Made by a program: the position numbers and the translations under genes. Under the pieces are notes generated by a model. It made no database searches, had not been told where the DNA came from, and saw nothing but the letters and a program-made list of their open reading frames with translations. DNA of 64,000 nt from Halobacterium sp. DL1 (GTDB taxonomy: Archaea; Halobacteriota; Halobacteria; Halobacteriales; Halobacteriaceae): positions 2,486,216 through 2,550,215 of the forward strand of contig CP007060.1 in the NCBI GenBank assembly GCA_000230955.3. Direction: 5' to 3'. The stretch's first letter is position 1, and the number at the start of each line of letters is the position of its first letter. This document shows, piece after piece, positions 1 to 10,896 of the stretch.

Positions 1-26
1 CGACCGTTCTCTCGGAGGATTCTACT

Positions 27-1829
27 ATGTCCGACGCAGACACCACGGAAACCACCGGGGACCTCCGCACGCCAATCGTGGCGGTCCTCGGCCACGTCGA
101 CCACGGGAAGACCAGCCTCCTGGACAAGATACGCGGCTCCGCCGTCATCGAGGGCGAGGCCGGCGCCATCACCCAGCACATCGGCGCGACAGCCGTGCCG
201 CTGGACGTGGTGTCGGAGGTCGCGGGCAGCCTCGTCGACCCGACGGAGTTCGACCTGCCGGGCCTGCTGTTCATCGACACGCCCGGCCACCACTCGTTCT
301 CGACGCTGCGCTCGCGGGGCGGCGCGCTCGCGGACATCGCCATCCTCGTCGTGGACGTCAACGACGGCTTCCAGCCCCAGACCGAGGAGGCCATCCGCAT
401 CCTCAAGGACACGGGGACGCCGTTCGTCGTCGCGGCGAACAAGATAGACACCGTGCCGGGGTGGAACCCCAACGAGGACTCGCCGGTCCAGCAGACCTAC
501 GAGGCCCAGTCCGACCGCGTCAGGTCGGACCTCGACGAGAAACTGTACGAACTCATCGGCGAACTCTCCGACGCGGACTTCTCATCGGACCTCTACTGGC
601 GCGTCCAGGACTTCCAGTCGAACATCGGCGTCATCCCGGTGTCCGCGGAGACCGGCGAGGGCGTCCCCGACCTCCTCACGGTGCTGATGGGGCTCGCACA
701 GCGCTACATGAAGGCCGAGATGGAGGTCAACATCGACGGGCCGGGCGCCGGGACGGTCCTCGAGGTGAAAGACGAACAGGGGTTCGGGACGACCCTCGAC
801 GTCATCCTCTACGACGGCACCGTCCGGCAGGGCGACCAGATCGTCGTCGGCGGGAAGAACGACCCCATCGTGACGGAGGTGCGCGCGCTCCTGAAGCCAC
901 GCGAACTCGCCGAGATCCGGACGGAGAAGCGCTTCGACGACGTACCCGAGATGCAGGCCGCGGCCGGCCTGAAGATAGCGGCGCCCGACCTCGACGACGC
1001 GATGGCGGGCGCGCCGGTACGCGCCGTCGGCGACCGAGACGTCGAGACCGTCGTCGAGGAGGTGGAGGCCGAACTCGCGGAGGTCGCCGTCGAGACGGAG
1101 GAGGAAGGCGTCGTCGTGAAGGCCGACACGCTCGGCAGCCTCGAGGCGCTCGTCAACGCCCTCGAGGAGGCCGAGATTCCCGTGATGTCCGCGGAGGTCG
1201 GCGACGTCGCGCCCCGCGACGTGGCGATGGCGACCACCGTCGACGAGGAGAAACACCGCGTCCTCCTCGGGTTCAACGTCGAGGTGCTCGCGGCGGCCGA
1301 GCAGAAGGCCGAGAACGAGGACGTCAGACTGTTCGAGAGCGACGTCATCTACCAGCTCGTCGAGGAGTACGAGACGTTCGTCGACGAGCGCGAGCGCGAG
1401 CAGAAGGAGGCCATCTTCGAGAACATCGTGCGGCCCGCGCGGTTCCGCATCCTGAAGGACCACACGTTCCGCCAGAGCGACCCCGCCGTCGTCGGCGTCG
1501 AAGTGGTCTCCGGGACGCTGAAGCGCAACACGCCGGTCGGCCGCATCGAGGGCAACGAACTCGACCGCGTCGGCGTCGTGAAGGGCATCCAGGACCAGGG
1601 AGAGGACGTCGACGAAGCGCGGGCTGGCAACCGCGTCAGCGTCTCCATCGACGGGCCGACGGTCGGCCGCGACATCGAGGAGGGCGACGAACTGTGGGTC
1701 GACCTCCCGGAGAAACACGCGAAGGTCCTCGAGCAGGAACTCGCCGAGGAGATTCCCGCCGACGAGCGCGAGGCACTGAAGGCCTACCTCGAGATTCAGC
1801 GCAAGCGCGACCCCTTCTGGGGGAAGTGA
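27..1829 (+). CDS. infB: Translation initiation factor aIF5B (IF-2 type GTPase)
   Basis: A 600-residue translational GTPase that promotes subunit joining and initiator tRNA placement on the ribosome. The GTPase motifs are all visible: G1 GHVDHGKT at residues 22-29, G3 DTPGH at 84-88 and G4 NKID at 138-141. The downstream beta-barrel and helical domains of the eukaryotic/archaeal eIF5B class follow, and the length is usual for archaeal aIF5B. It lacks the long N-terminal extension of eukaryotic eIF5B. The start is supported by a GGAGG Shine-Dalgarno sequence at 15-19. A leader with an SD suggests an upstream gene or 5'UTR outside the window, because most genes here look leaderless. The assignment is very secure. 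Confidence 0.97.
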   Translation: MSDADTTETTGDLRTPIVAVLGHVDHGKTSLLDKIRGSAVIEGEAGAITQHIGATAVPLDVVSEVAGSLVDPTEFDLPGLLFIDTPGHHSFSTLRSRGGALADIAILVVDVNDGFQPQTEEAIRILKDTGTPFVVAANKIDTVPGWNPNEDSPVQQTYEAQSDRVRSDLDEKLYELIGELSDADFSSDLYWRVQDFQSNIGVIPVSAETGEGVPDLLTVLMGLAQRYMKAEMEVNIDGPGAGTVLEVKDEQGFGTTLDVILYDGTVRQGDQIVVGGKNDPIVTEVRALLKPRELAEIRTEKRFDDVPEMQAAAGLKIAAPDLDDAMAGAPVRAVGDRDVETVVEEVEAELAEVAVETEEEGVVVKADTLGSLEALVNALEEAEIPVMSAEVGDVAPRDVAMATTVDEEKHRVLLGFNVEVLAAAEQKAENEDVRLFESDVIYQLVEEYETFVDEREREQKEAIFENIVRPARFRILKDHTFRQSDPAVVGVEVVSGTLKRNTPVGRIEGNELDRVGVVKGIQDQGEDVDEARAGNRVSVSIDGPTVGRDIEEGDELWVDLPEKHAKVLEQELAEEIPADEREALKAYLEIQRKRDPFWGK

Positions 1830-1861
1830 GGCCCGGAGACTGACACGCGGCGGAGAGTAGA

Positions 1862-2002
1862 ATGTTAGTCTCCAGCGGTCCTACGCCCCACTGCGAGGTG
1901 GATTGTATGCGAGCCGACCAGCCAATCGACAGTCGAATCGCACGTGAGCTGGGCGACTCCGTCGCGCCGACTCCCGACTACCGCAAAGAACTGCAGAACT
2001 AG
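1862..2002 (+). CDS. Small hypothetical protein (46 aa)
   Basis: A short open frame 32 nt after aIF5B. It starts at ATG 1862, with an alternative ATG at 1907 that would give 31 residues. From the second ATG onward the codons show the G/C third-position bias of real genes here. The stop overlaps the stop of the convergent DUF5811 gene within a shared CTAG. I recognise no domain. It could be a genuine microprotein cotranscribed with infB, or chance. Confidence 0.35.
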   Translation: MLVSSGPTPHCEVDCMRADQPIDSRIARELGDSVAPTPDYRKELQN

Positions 2003-2364
2003 CGTGCCGTCCGCGGAACGTCGTCGCCGAGCGCGGCCTTTACCTGGAGGGCGGCGCTGGCGGCGAGGCCGCGAGCGACCTCCTCGCGGTCTTCGTCGGA
2101 GATGAGGTCGTCGTCCGCGAGGTTCTCGAACTCGGGGGTGAACCCCGCGCTGACCGGGTTGCCGACCGGCGGTCGGACGGCGACGGTCACCTGGACGCCG
2201 TTGTTCCCGTCGCTGATCTCGGAGCCGACGACGAACTCGTCGGGGAGGTAGTCCCTGGTTCGGGCGGCGATCTGTGCGGTGGAGGCACGCAGCGAGCGCC
2301 GCTGGGTCGCCGTCAGGTCGGCGCTGGACTGCTCCACACCGCTGTACGGCGTGTTCCCGTGCAT
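1999..2364 (-). CDS. DUF5811 family protein
   Basis: A 121-residue haloarchaeal protein of unknown function that I recognise as the DUF5811 type. It has a short N-terminal MHGNTPYSG segment, a central conserved stretch around DEFVVGSEIS and VRPPVGNPVSAGF, and a helical C-terminus. The frame stays open upstream, but ATG 2364 is preferred because the family begins with this MxGNTPYSG motif. There are no membrane segments. It lies 57 nt downstream of pdaD on the same strand and may be cotranscribed or have its own promoter. Confidence 0.75.
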   Translation of the reverse strand: MHGNTPYSGVEQSSADLTATQRRSLRASTAQIAARTRDYLPDEFVVGSEISDGNNGVQVTVAVRPPVGNPVSAGFTPEFENLADDDLISDEDREEVARGLAASAALQVKAALGDDVPRTAR

Positions 2365-2421
2365 TGTCCCCTTATAGGACCCCCCCACGTAAAGGCCTTT
2401 TACTGTGGGAAGGATTCGCAC

Positions 2422-2895
2422 TCAGTGAATCGGCTCGCTCCGGCCGTACGTTGCGACGACGACTGCCGCCGCGTACTCGCCGGCCGCGGCGTCCGTGCTC
2501 ACCGTCCGCGTCGTCTCCCCGGTGAACGTCCAGTCCCGGAGTTCGCGGCCCGCGGCGAGGCCCGCCTGCACGCGCTCGGCCACAGTCTCGGGGTCCGTCT
2601 CGCCGGCCGCCTCGTAGAACAGTCCCGGTCCGCCCTCGCTCTCGTCCCAGGCCAGTCCCGCGCTAACTTGCCCCGGGCCCGCGGCGTTGGCGTGCGCCTG
2701 GACGACGGTCAGGCGGTTCCCCGCGGAGCCGAGGTCGGGGGCCGTCCCCACCACCTCGACGTCCGCGTCGGCGGGGATCACCGAGGAGACGGAGACGAGG
2801 TTGTAGTTGTGGAGGTTCGCGTCCGCGAGCGCGGCGTCGTAGGCCGCCATCTCGGTCGGCCCCGCGCCCGTCCCCCAGGCGATTCGGATAGTCAT
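2422..2895 (-). CDS. pdaD: Pyruvoyl-dependent arginine decarboxylase
   Basis: A 157-residue member of the PdaD family, which decarboxylates arginine to agmatine. In archaea agmatine feeds polyamine synthesis and agmatidine modification of tRNA-Ile. The proenzyme self-cleaves at a serine in the motif VSVSSVIP (residues 35-42) to form the catalytic pyruvoyl group. That motif and the closing region with FYEA and the conserved glycine-rich strand are present, and the length matches the family. It is in the same orientation as PAN upstream, with a 63-nt gap. Confidence 0.92.
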   Translation of the reverse strand: MTIRIAWGTGAGPTEMAAYDAALADANLHNYNLVSVSSVIPADADVEVVGTAPDLGSAGNRLTVVQAHANAAGPGQVSAGLAWDESEGGPGLFYEAAGETDPETVAERVQAGLAAGRELRDWTFTGETTRTVSTDAAAGEYAAAVVVATYGRSEPIH

Positions 2896-2958
2896 ACCCC
2901 GGGGTAGCGGGGCGGCGAGGTAATGGGCTTCGATTCCGCGCCCGGGGAAAAGGGGAAG

Positions 2959-4194
<1,236 letters not shown>

Positions 4195-4292
4195 TCGTTG
4201 CCCGTCCTAGGGGCCGGGCGTAGAAGTTCCTTTGGGTAGGCGGAACGCCTTCCGACCGCCGCACGTCAGACGGTTTTCGGGCTAGTCGCTCG

Positions 4293-6086
4293 TTACTCGA
4301 CGAGTGTCTCGGCTTCGCCGAGGTAGTCGTCGTAGACGCCGAGCGCGCGCTCGATGGGGTCGCTCGTGGACATGTCGACGCCGGCGTCACGGAGCAGTTC
4401 GAGGGGGTACTCACTGGAGCCACGCTCGAGGAACTCGAGGTAGCGGTCGGCGGCCGGCTGACCCTCCTCGAGGATGTCCTGGACGAGCGCGACGGCGGCG
4501 GAGATGCCCGTGGAGTACTGGAAGACGTAGAAGTTGTAGTAGAAGTGCGGGATGCGCATCCACTCGCGGCGGATGTGGTCGTCGACGTCTGCGTTCGCGT
4601 AGTAGGCTTCCTTGCGCTCGCCGTACACCTCGTCGATGCGTTCGGAGGTCAGCGCCTCGCCCTCCTCGGTGAGGCGGTGGAGGCGCTGCTCGACGTCCGC
4701 GAACATCGTCTGGCGGTAGAGCGTCGAGCGGAACCGCTCGAGGTACTCGTTGAGGATGTGACGGCGGAACCGGTCGTCCTCGACGGTGTCCAGCAGGTGG
4801 TTGACGAGCAGCGCCTCGTTCACTGTAGAGGCGACCTCGGCCACGAAGATCTCGTACTGCGAGTAGACGTACGGCTGCTGTTCGCTCGTGTACTCGCTGT
4901 GGAGGCTGTGGCCGAGTTCGTGGGCCAGCGTGAACATCGAGGCGATGTCGTCCTGGTAGTTCATCAGGATGAACGGCTGGGTGTCGTACGTCCCCCCGGA
5001 GTAGGCGCCCGAGTACTTCCCGCGGTTCTCGTAGACGTCCACCCAGTTGGACTCGAGGCCCTCGGCGACCCGGTTCTGGTAGTCCTCGCCGAGCGGCGCG
5101 ACGGCCTCCACGACGTGGTCCTTGGCCGCCTCGTAGCCGATCTCCGGGCTCTCGGAGTCGACGATGGGCATGTAGAGGTCGTACATCTTGAGCTCGTCGA
5201 CGCCCAGGGCTTTCCGCTTCAGGTCGGCGTGGCGGTGGAGCTTGTCGAGGTTGTCGTCGACGGTGTCGACCAGGTTGTCGTACACTTCCGTCGGGATGTT
5301 GCCGCTGTCGAGGGCGGCCTCGCGGGCGGTGTCGTAGTTGCGCGCCTCCGCGAGTTTGACGTCACGCTTCATCTGGTTCTTCATCGTCGAGCCGATGGTG
5401 TTCCGGACGTCGCTGATGGTCTCGTAGAACGACTCGTGGACGGTCTGGCGGAACTCGCGGTCGGGCTCTTTCAGGAGTTTCGTGAGGTTCGCCTGCGAGA
5501 TTTCGACCCCCTCGCCGTCGGGGTCCTCGACGGTCGGGAACTCGAGGTCGGCGTCCGTGAGCATGTTGTACGCGTCGCTCGGGGCGCCGAACACCTCGCT
5601 CAGGTCGCTGAGTAGCTCCTCGACCTCAGCGGAGCGGGTGTGGGGCTTCATCCGGAGCACGTCGTCGAAGTAGTGCTCGTACTCCTCGAGGCCCTCCGTG
5701 GACTCCACCATCGACTGGAGCTCCTCGCGGCTGCAGTCCTGGAGTTCGGGGTCGAAGTAGGAGCTCGCGCTCGACACGTCAGCCATCAGGCTGGCGCCGC
5801 GCGCCTTCAGCGCCTGGTACTCCTGGTCGCGGGTGTCCTCGTCCGAGCGCATCCGCCCGTAGGAGGCGACCTTCTCGGCCTCGCGGTGGATCTCGTTGCG
5901 GAGGTCGAGCGCCTCGAGGAGCGTCTCGCTGTCCTCGGTGAGGCGGCCCTCGTAGGCCTCGAGTTCGCCCAGTTCCTCGGACAGCTGCTCGTACGCCTGT
6001 TCCCAGTCCTCGTCGCTCGCGTAGATGGACTCCAGATCCCACTTGTAGTCGTCGTCTCGCTCGCCGCGTTCGGGGACGCTGCTCAT
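4293..6086 (-). CDS. pepF: Oligoendopeptidase F (M3 metallopeptidase)
   Basis: A 597-residue zinc endopeptidase of family M3B that degrades oligopeptides in the cytosol, a natural step after the proteasome. The zinc site HELGH lies near residue 391, and the usual helical N-terminal half precedes it. The frame is open for another 183 codons upstream, but ATG 6086 (MSSVPERGE) is chosen. It fits the family start, and a TATA-like TTTAA box lies 25-34 nt upstream. The gene is divergent from the M28 peptidase at 6211. Confidence 0.94.
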   Translation of the reverse strand: MSSVPERGERDDDYKWDLESIYASDEDWEQAYEQLSEELGELEAYEGRLTEDSETLLEALDLRNEIHREAEKVASYGRMRSDEDTRDQEYQALKARGASLMADVSSASSYFDPELQDCSREELQSMVESTEGLEEYEHYFDDVLRMKPHTRSAEVEELLSDLSEVFGAPSDAYNMLTDADLEFPTVEDPDGEGVEISQANLTKLLKEPDREFRQTVHESFYETISDVRNTIGSTMKNQMKRDVKLAEARNYDTAREAALDSGNIPTEVYDNLVDTVDDNLDKLHRHADLKRKALGVDELKMYDLYMPIVDSESPEIGYEAAKDHVVEAVAPLGEDYQNRVAEGLESNWVDVYENRGKYSGAYSGGTYDTQPFILMNYQDDIASMFTLAHELGHSLHSEYTSEQQPYVYSQYEIFVAEVASTVNEALLVNHLLDTVEDDRFRRHILNEYLERFRSTLYRQTMFADVEQRLHRLTEEGEALTSERIDEVYGERKEAYYANADVDDHIRREWMRIPHFYYNFYVFQYSTGISAAVALVQDILEEGQPAADRYLEFLERGSSEYPLELLRDAGVDMSTSDPIERALGVYDDYLGEAETLVE

Positions 6087-6110
6087 ACCAACCTGGTCCG
6101 TGGCAATTCG

Positions 6111-6120
6111 GTTAAACGTT
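6111..6120 (-). promoter_or_regulatory. TATA box for pepF
   Basis: The minus strand reads AACGTTTAAC, 25-34 nt upstream of ATG 6086. This is the right place for an archaeal TATA element driving a leaderless mRNA. Confidence 0.45.
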
Positions 6121-6210
6121 CCCAAACGATGCGTGCGTGCCGCCAAATCGGGGCGGGAGAGGACTCCGTCGGGGCGTAGTTTTTCCCGGACGCCCCGCGT
6201 ACTTCCACTC

Positions 6211-7539
6211 ATGACCGACGAGGACGCGCGCGGCGTCGAGCGCGCGCTGGGACGGGCGTGGACCGACGAGGCGCCGTGGGACGTACTCACCGCACTCACC
6301 GAACTCGACGACCGTATGGCGGGCCACGAGGGCGAGCGCCGGGCGGCCGAACTCGCCGCCGACGCCTTCGCGGCGGCCGGCGCACGCGACGCGACCGTCG
6401 ACGACTTCGACCTCACCGTCTGGACGCGCGGAGACTGCTCGCTCGCGGTGACCGAGCCCGTCGAGCGGAGCTTCGAGGCGCTCGCACTCCCGTACGCGCC
6501 TGCGGGCGAGGTGAACGGGCGACTGGTCGACGTCGGCTTCGGGACGGGGTCGGCGTTCGAGGACCGCGACATCGAGGGGTGCGTCGTCCTCGCGTCCACG
6601 GACAGCCCAGCCAGCGAGCGCCTCGTCCACCGCATGGAGAAGTACGGGCGCGCGGTCGACGGCGGGGCCGCGGGATTCGTCTTCTACAACCACAAGGACG
6701 GCCAGTTGCCGCCGACGGGGTCGCTGCGGTTCGGCGACGAGGGCGAGATTCCCGCCGTCGGCGCCTCGAAGGAGACGGGCGCGTGGCTCCAGGAGTACGC
6801 CGAGCGGGACGGCCGAGTGGCGCTCTCGGTCGACGCGACCACAGAACAGGGGACCGGTCGGAACGCCCACGCCGTCCTCGGACCCGACACCGACGAGGAG
6901 GTCGTCGTCGTCGCCCACCACGACGCCCACGACATCGCGGAGGGCGCACTCGACAACGGCTGCGGCGTCGCCACCGTGGTCGCGGCGGCGCGCGTCCTCG
7001 CCGAACTCGACCTGGACTGCAAGGTACGCGTGGCGACGGTCGGCGCCGAGGAGGTCGGCCTCCACGGGTCGACGGCGCTCGCCGACTCCCTCGACCCGGC
7101 GTCCGTCCGCGCTGTCGTAAACGTCGACGGCGCGGGCCGTTACCGGACCCTGCGGGCGTTCACGCACGGCACCGACGCGTTCGAAGCGGTCCTCGACGAC
7201 CTCGCCGAGCGGACGGGCCACCCGGTCGAGGTCGACGAGAGCATCCACCCGTACAGCGACCACTGGCCGTTCCTCCGGCGGGGCGTCCCCGCCGTCCAGT
7301 TACACAGTGTCACGCCCGAACGCGGCCGTGGGTGGGGCCACACGCACGCCGACACCCGCGACAAGGCAGACTCGCGGAATCTCCGCGAGCACGGGATGCT
7401 GGCCGCGCTGCTCGTCCAGGACCTCACTCGCCGCGACGTCCCGCGGCCCGACCAGTCGGCGCTCCGCGACCAGTTGCTCGCCGCGGACGTGCGCCCCGGC
7501 ATGGAGGCAGCGGGCGTCTGGCCCGCCGACTGGGAGTAG
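6211..7539 (+). CDS. M28 family zinc aminopeptidase with PA domain
   Basis: A 442-residue peptidase. The N-terminal part carries a protease-associated insertion (about residues 100-210). The catalytic part has the co-catalytic zinc ligands expected for M28: HHDAHD followed by GALDNGCG near residue 230-255, the EE pair in GAEEVGLHG, and the late histidine in YSDHWPF. There is no convincing signal peptide, so it is probably cytosolic. ATG 6211 is preferred over earlier in-frame codons because a T-rich box sits about 25-33 nt upstream and upstream residues do not resemble the family. Its end meets truA convergently. Confidence 0.88.
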   Translation: MTDEDARGVERALGRAWTDEAPWDVLTALTELDDRMAGHEGERRAAELAADAFAAAGARDATVDDFDLTVWTRGDCSLAVTEPVERSFEALALPYAPAGEVNGRLVDVGFGTGSAFEDRDIEGCVVLASTDSPASERLVHRMEKYGRAVDGGAAGFVFYNHKDGQLPPTGSLRFGDEGEIPAVGASKETGAWLQEYAERDGRVALSVDATTEQGTGRNAHAVLGPDTDEEVVVVAHHDAHDIAEGALDNGCGVATVVAAARVLAELDLDCKVRVATVGAEEVGLHGSTALADSLDPASVRAVVNVDGAGRYRTLRAFTHGTDAFEAVLDDLAERTGHPVEVDESIHPYSDHWPFLRRGVPAVQLHSVTPERGRGWGHTHADTRDKADSRNLREHGMLAALLVQDLTRRDVPRPDQSALRDQLLAADVRPGMEAAGVWPADWE

Positions 7540-8334
7540 TCAGACGCCGTCCGCGACGTGGCCGGCGACCGCCGCGAGCGCGAGGCGGTCGTCCCGGAGC
7601 GCGGCGAACCGCTCGCGGGCGTGCGCCGCGGCTTCCTCGTCCACCGAGAAGTCGAGGTCGTAGTCCACGTCGTGGAGCACCAGCGGGTGCGGGTCCGCCG
7701 GCGGGACGCCCGCCCGGCCGTCGACCGGTTCCGAACCGAGTAGTTGGTCGATGCGGTCGAACGACGCGCCGGCCGCGACCTCCCGCACGAGCGAGACGAC
7801 GCGGCGAACGAGTTCCCGGCAGAACCCCTCGGCGCGCAGCGTGAGGACGAGGAAGTCGCCTTCGCACACCAGTGACCCGGAGAGTGCCCGGACCGTGTTC
7901 CGGTCGTCGGGCGTGAGGTTGTGGAAGTCGTGCTCGCCGGTGAGCCGGTCCAGTGCGCGGCGGCCGCGCGAGTCGTCGGCCTCTGGACTCAAAAGGTAGT
8001 AGCTGTACTCGCGCCAGTTCGCGTCGTGGGTCGCGTGGAAGTCGGGTGGGGCGTCGGCGCTGGCCCACGCGTCGACGGGGCCGGGGAGTTCGGTGTTCAG
8101 CGCCGACGGCACGAGCCAGTCGGGTGCGTCGAACGCGATGGTTTGAGCGCGCGCCGAGACGCCCGCGTCCGTGCGACCCGCCGCGGCGTAGCCCGGGGGT
8201 TTCTCGCCCTCGAAGACGTCGAGTCGCCGGAGCGCGCCGAACAGTTCGTCCTCGACGGTCGTCACGTCCGGCTGGCGCTGGAAGCCGTAGTAGGGGCGAC
8301 CGTCGTAGGCGACGCGGAACGCGCGACGGGGCAT
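7540..8334 (-). CDS. truA: tRNA pseudouridine(38-40) synthase TruA
   Basis: A 264-residue enzyme that isomerises uridines 38-40 in the tRNA anticodon stem-loop. The nucleophilic aspartate is D55 in AAGRTDAGVSA. The motif YYGFQRQ near residue 14 and the second half with FxHNLT are also present. Length matches the archaeal family. It begins 3 nt after the hisS stop on the same strand, so the two tRNA genes form a bicistronic unit. Confidence 0.94.
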   Translation of the reverse strand: MPRRAFRVAYDGRPYYGFQRQPDVTTVEDELFGALRRLDVFEGEKPPGYAAAGRTDAGVSARAQTIAFDAPDWLVPSALNTELPGPVDAWASADAPPDFHATHDANWREYSYYLLSPEADDSRGRRALDRLTGEHDFHNLTPDDRNTVRALSGSLVCEGDFLVLTLRAEGFCRELVRRVVSLVREVAAGASFDRIDQLLGSEPVDGRAGVPPADPHPLVLHDVDYDLDFSVDEEAAAHARERFAALRDDRLALAAVAGHVADGV

Positions 8335-8337
8335 CGG

Positions 8338-9636
8338 CTACTCGTAGTCGTCGACTGTCGGGGCGTCCAGTTCGCCGGGGAACTCGTCGAACGGCGCGGT
8401 CACCTGGTCGCCGCTCTCCATGTGCTTGACCGTCACCTCGCCGTTCGCGAGGTCCTGCTCGCCCACGATGACGACCGTCTCCGCGTCGATGCCGTCCGCG
8501 TAGTTCATCTGCGCGCCGAAGCTCCGACCGGTCACGTCGGTGTCCACGACGTTGCCGCGGTCCCGGAGGTCACCCGCGACGCGCGCGGCCTCGGCCTCGG
8601 TGTCCCCGACCTGAAGGACGTAGTAGTCGGCGGTGAACTCGCCCTCCGGGAGCACGCCCGCGTTCTCGAGGAGCAGCCCCAGGGTGGCGTGGCCGGGCGC
8701 GACCCCGACCGCGGGCGTCGGCTGGCCGCCGAAGCTCTCGATGAGGCCGTCGTAGCGCCCGCCGCCGAACACCGACCGGCCGACCTCGCCCGTCGCGTCG
8801 AAGCACTCGAAGACGACGCCGGTGTAGTAGTCGAGCCCTCTGGCCGTGGTCAGCGAGACGTCGCAGTACTCGCGGACGCCCAGGTTCTCGGCCGCCTGGA
8901 GGACGTTCCGGAGGTTCGCGACGGCGTCGTCGACGCGCTCCGTGCCCGCGAACTCGACGAGCGCGTCCAGGTCGTCGCCCGCGAGCAGGTCGTCGAAGCG
9001 CTCGGCCTGCTCCCGGGTGAGGCCGGCGGCTTCGAGGCCGTCGACGTACTCCGCGAACTCGACCTTCTCGCGCTTGTCGACCGTCCGGATGGCTTCCTCG
9101 GTGTCGACGTCCGCGTCGAACGCCTCGAGGAGACCGCCGAGGATGTCCCGGTGGCTCACGCGGAACTCGAAGTCCTCGCTCGTCAGCCCGAGGTCGGTGA
9201 GGCCGTCCGCGACTACCGCCAGCACCTCGGCGTCTGCGCGCGGGTCGCTCGACCCGAAGATGTCGACGTTCGTCTGGTAGAACTCCCGGAACCGGCCCTG
9301 CTGGGGCTCCTCGTAGCGCCAGAACGGCCGCGTCGAGAACCACTTGATGGGCTTCTGGAGCTCCTGCTGTTTTGCCACGACCATCCGCGCCACCGTCGGC
9401 GTCAGTTCGGGCGTCAGCGCCACGTCGCGGCCGCCCTGGTCCGTGAAGGTGTAGAGCTCCTCGACGATGCCCTCGCCGGACTTGTCGACGTACATCTGCT
9501 GGCCCTCCAGGGCGGGCGTCCCGATCTCCCGGAAGCCGTACTGCCGCGCGGCGCCCTCCAGGGCGTCTATCGCCACGCGACGCGGCCCCATCTCGTCGGG
9601 GTAGAAGTCACGGAATCCCTTCAGTCGGTCGTACAT
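8338..9636 (-). CDS. hisS: Histidyl-tRNA synthetase
   Basis: A 432-residue class II synthetase that charges tRNA-His. Motif 1 begins after GFRDFYPDEMGPRR, motif 2 includes FREFYQTNVDIFG, and GGGRYDGL marks the HisA-type motif. A C-terminal anticodon-binding domain follows (about residues 325-432). It is the first gene of the hisS-truA unit. Its upstream side abuts the AT-rich segment at 9637-10962. Confidence 0.96.
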   Translation of the reverse strand: MYDRLKGFRDFYPDEMGPRRVAIDALEGAARQYGFREIGTPALEGQQMYVDKSGEGIVEELYTFTDQGGRDVALTPELTPTVARMVVAKQQELQKPIKWFSTRPFWRYEEPQQGRFREFYQTNVDIFGSSDPRADAEVLAVVADGLTDLGLTSEDFEFRVSHRDILGGLLEAFDADVDTEEAIRTVDKREKVEFAEYVDGLEAAGLTREQAERFDDLLAGDDLDALVEFAGTERVDDAVANLRNVLQAAENLGVREYCDVSLTTARGLDYYTGVVFECFDATGEVGRSVFGGGRYDGLIESFGGQPTPAVGVAPGHATLGLLLENAGVLPEGEFTADYYVLQVGDTEAEAARVAGDLRDRGNVVDTDVTGRSFGAQMNYADGIDAETVVIVGEQDLANGEVTVKHMESGDQVTAPFDEFPGELDAPTVDDYE

Positions 9637-9864
9637 AGGACGTGGTTCTCGCGTCTCGCGCTTGAATGCTTTCGTTCCGTGTTTCTCTGTGGCGTACTAG
9701 CTTTGAGTTGAGGCTGCTCTACAAAATATAGGCATAATCAGGCGTCTATTACTCTGAAACAACCCAACTCGCACTGCTATTTATCTAGCTACTTTCACGC
9801 CAGAGATTATAGAGACCGTTCGAAAACAACCAAGTAGTGCCCTCAGGTAATGGACAAGTAAACT
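9637..9864. other. AT-rich intergenic segment at the edge of a low-GC insertion
   Basis: These 228 nt contain no gene that I can see. Base composition changes abruptly from the GC-rich hisS coding region to A/T-rich sequence from about 9660. A TATA-like TTATAG sits at 9808-9813, about 52-57 nt before the ATG of the next gene, and could drive a short-leader transcript. I found no flanking direct repeats by eye. Confidence 0.5.
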
Positions 9865-10896
9865 ATGCAGAATGGATTCTCCTGTTATTATAATAAGACG
9901 GTTGGCGAAAGGGACGAGAAGGTAACCGCAGTCCTCCGTATTGATGAAGGAGAGAGCGGAATTGAGATGGGGATATCACGCAAAGAGGCCACGAAGTGGG
10001 GGAGTTCGTTTGAAGTGCAGGAGGAGAGTGAACTAAAACTACAGGCATTATCTGTAGACCAAGTGTTGGGGGTTACTGGGCTACTTGAAGATTGGCTCAA
10101 ATCCGAGTCACGTCCAACAACTGATGTGCAACTTACTGACGTTGGAGGCGTTCACATCCGCAAAGATTTAGATTCGTATGGCTCTCATTCTCAAACGGAG
10201 ACTGAGTTCAACGACTTTACTGTCGCTGTAAGTGGACGAGACATCAAATTTTCCTACTGGTATGACACTGCTGAAGAGTGGCGAGAGATAGCTGTACCCT
10301 CTTGCGAAAACGCGAAAAGGGGAGTCTCACAGGATTACAGGAATGTACAGAATGTCTATGACACGATATACGATTTCTTCACGGTCGAATATTCGGGCCA
10401 AGTGAGTTACTTCCAGGAGGAGGAACCTGTGTCAGGGGAGAAAACGGCAGTTCATCAAATTGAGCAGATTTTTAACCAGTTTGGGGAAATCAGTATCCCG
10501 CTTCAAGAACGAAGAAGCGATAGAAAGCCTCTGACGATGGACGATGAGGCAGATGTTCAGTATCTTCTACATGGGCTTCTAAAACTCCATTTTGATGACG
10601 TTCGACGGGAGCCACATACTGAACGACACAGCTCAGTATCGCCTCGGATAGACTTCTTGATACAAAACGAGACGATAGGGGTGGAAGTAAAACGAGCCTC
10701 GCCAACCCGGCAGGAGCATTCACTTCGTAGTGAGTTGGCAGAGGACAAAGAACAGTATCGCCTTGACACGAATATTGATACCCTCCTCGTCTTTGTATTT
10801 GACCCCGAAAAACAGATTGGGAATAAGGCCGAGTTCGAAGACTCGTTTGAGCAAGAGACATCTCAGATGGAGACTCGGGTCACTGTTACGAGATGA
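9865..10896 (+). CDS. Putative PD-(D/E)XK nuclease, DpnII/MboI-like C-terminal domain
   Basis: A 343-residue protein. Residues about 225-320 resemble the DpnII-MboI-type restriction nuclease domain: DDEADVQYLLHGLL with E228, then RIDFLI with D263, then VEVKRA with E274 and K276, giving the E...D-X10-E-X-K signature. The closing LLVFVFDPE strand is typical of the family. The N-terminal 200 residues match nothing I recognise and may sense or bind a partner. Composition is foreign: the line at 10021-10080 has 28 G/C of 60, far below the neighbours, and codons are A/T-ending. No methylase or other defence gene adjoins it. It is probably a horizontally acquired solitary defence-type nuclease; the function is inferred. 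Confidence 0.65.
   Translation: MQNGFSCYYNKTVGERDEKVTAVLRIDEGESGIEMGISRKEATKWGSSFEVQEESELKLQALSVDQVLGVTGLLEDWLKSESRPTTDVQLTDVGGVHIRKDLDSYGSHSQTETEFNDFTVAVSGRDIKFSYWYDTAEEWREIAVPSCENAKRGVSQDYRNVQNVYDTIYDFFTVEYSGQVSYFQEEEPVSGEKTAVHQIEQIFNQFGEISIPLQERRSDRKPLTMDDEADVQYLLHGLLKLHFDDVRREPHTERHSSVSPRIDFLIQNETIGVEVKRASPTRQEHSLRSELAEDKEQYRLDTNIDTLLVFVFDPEKQIGNKAEFEDSFEQETSQMETRVTVTR

Noticed and set aside
582-1718. Long open frame antisense to aIF5B
   Set aside because: In very GC-rich haloarchaeal DNA long shadow frames appear opposite real genes. Its product is compositionally biased and resembles no family, while aIF5B is certain.
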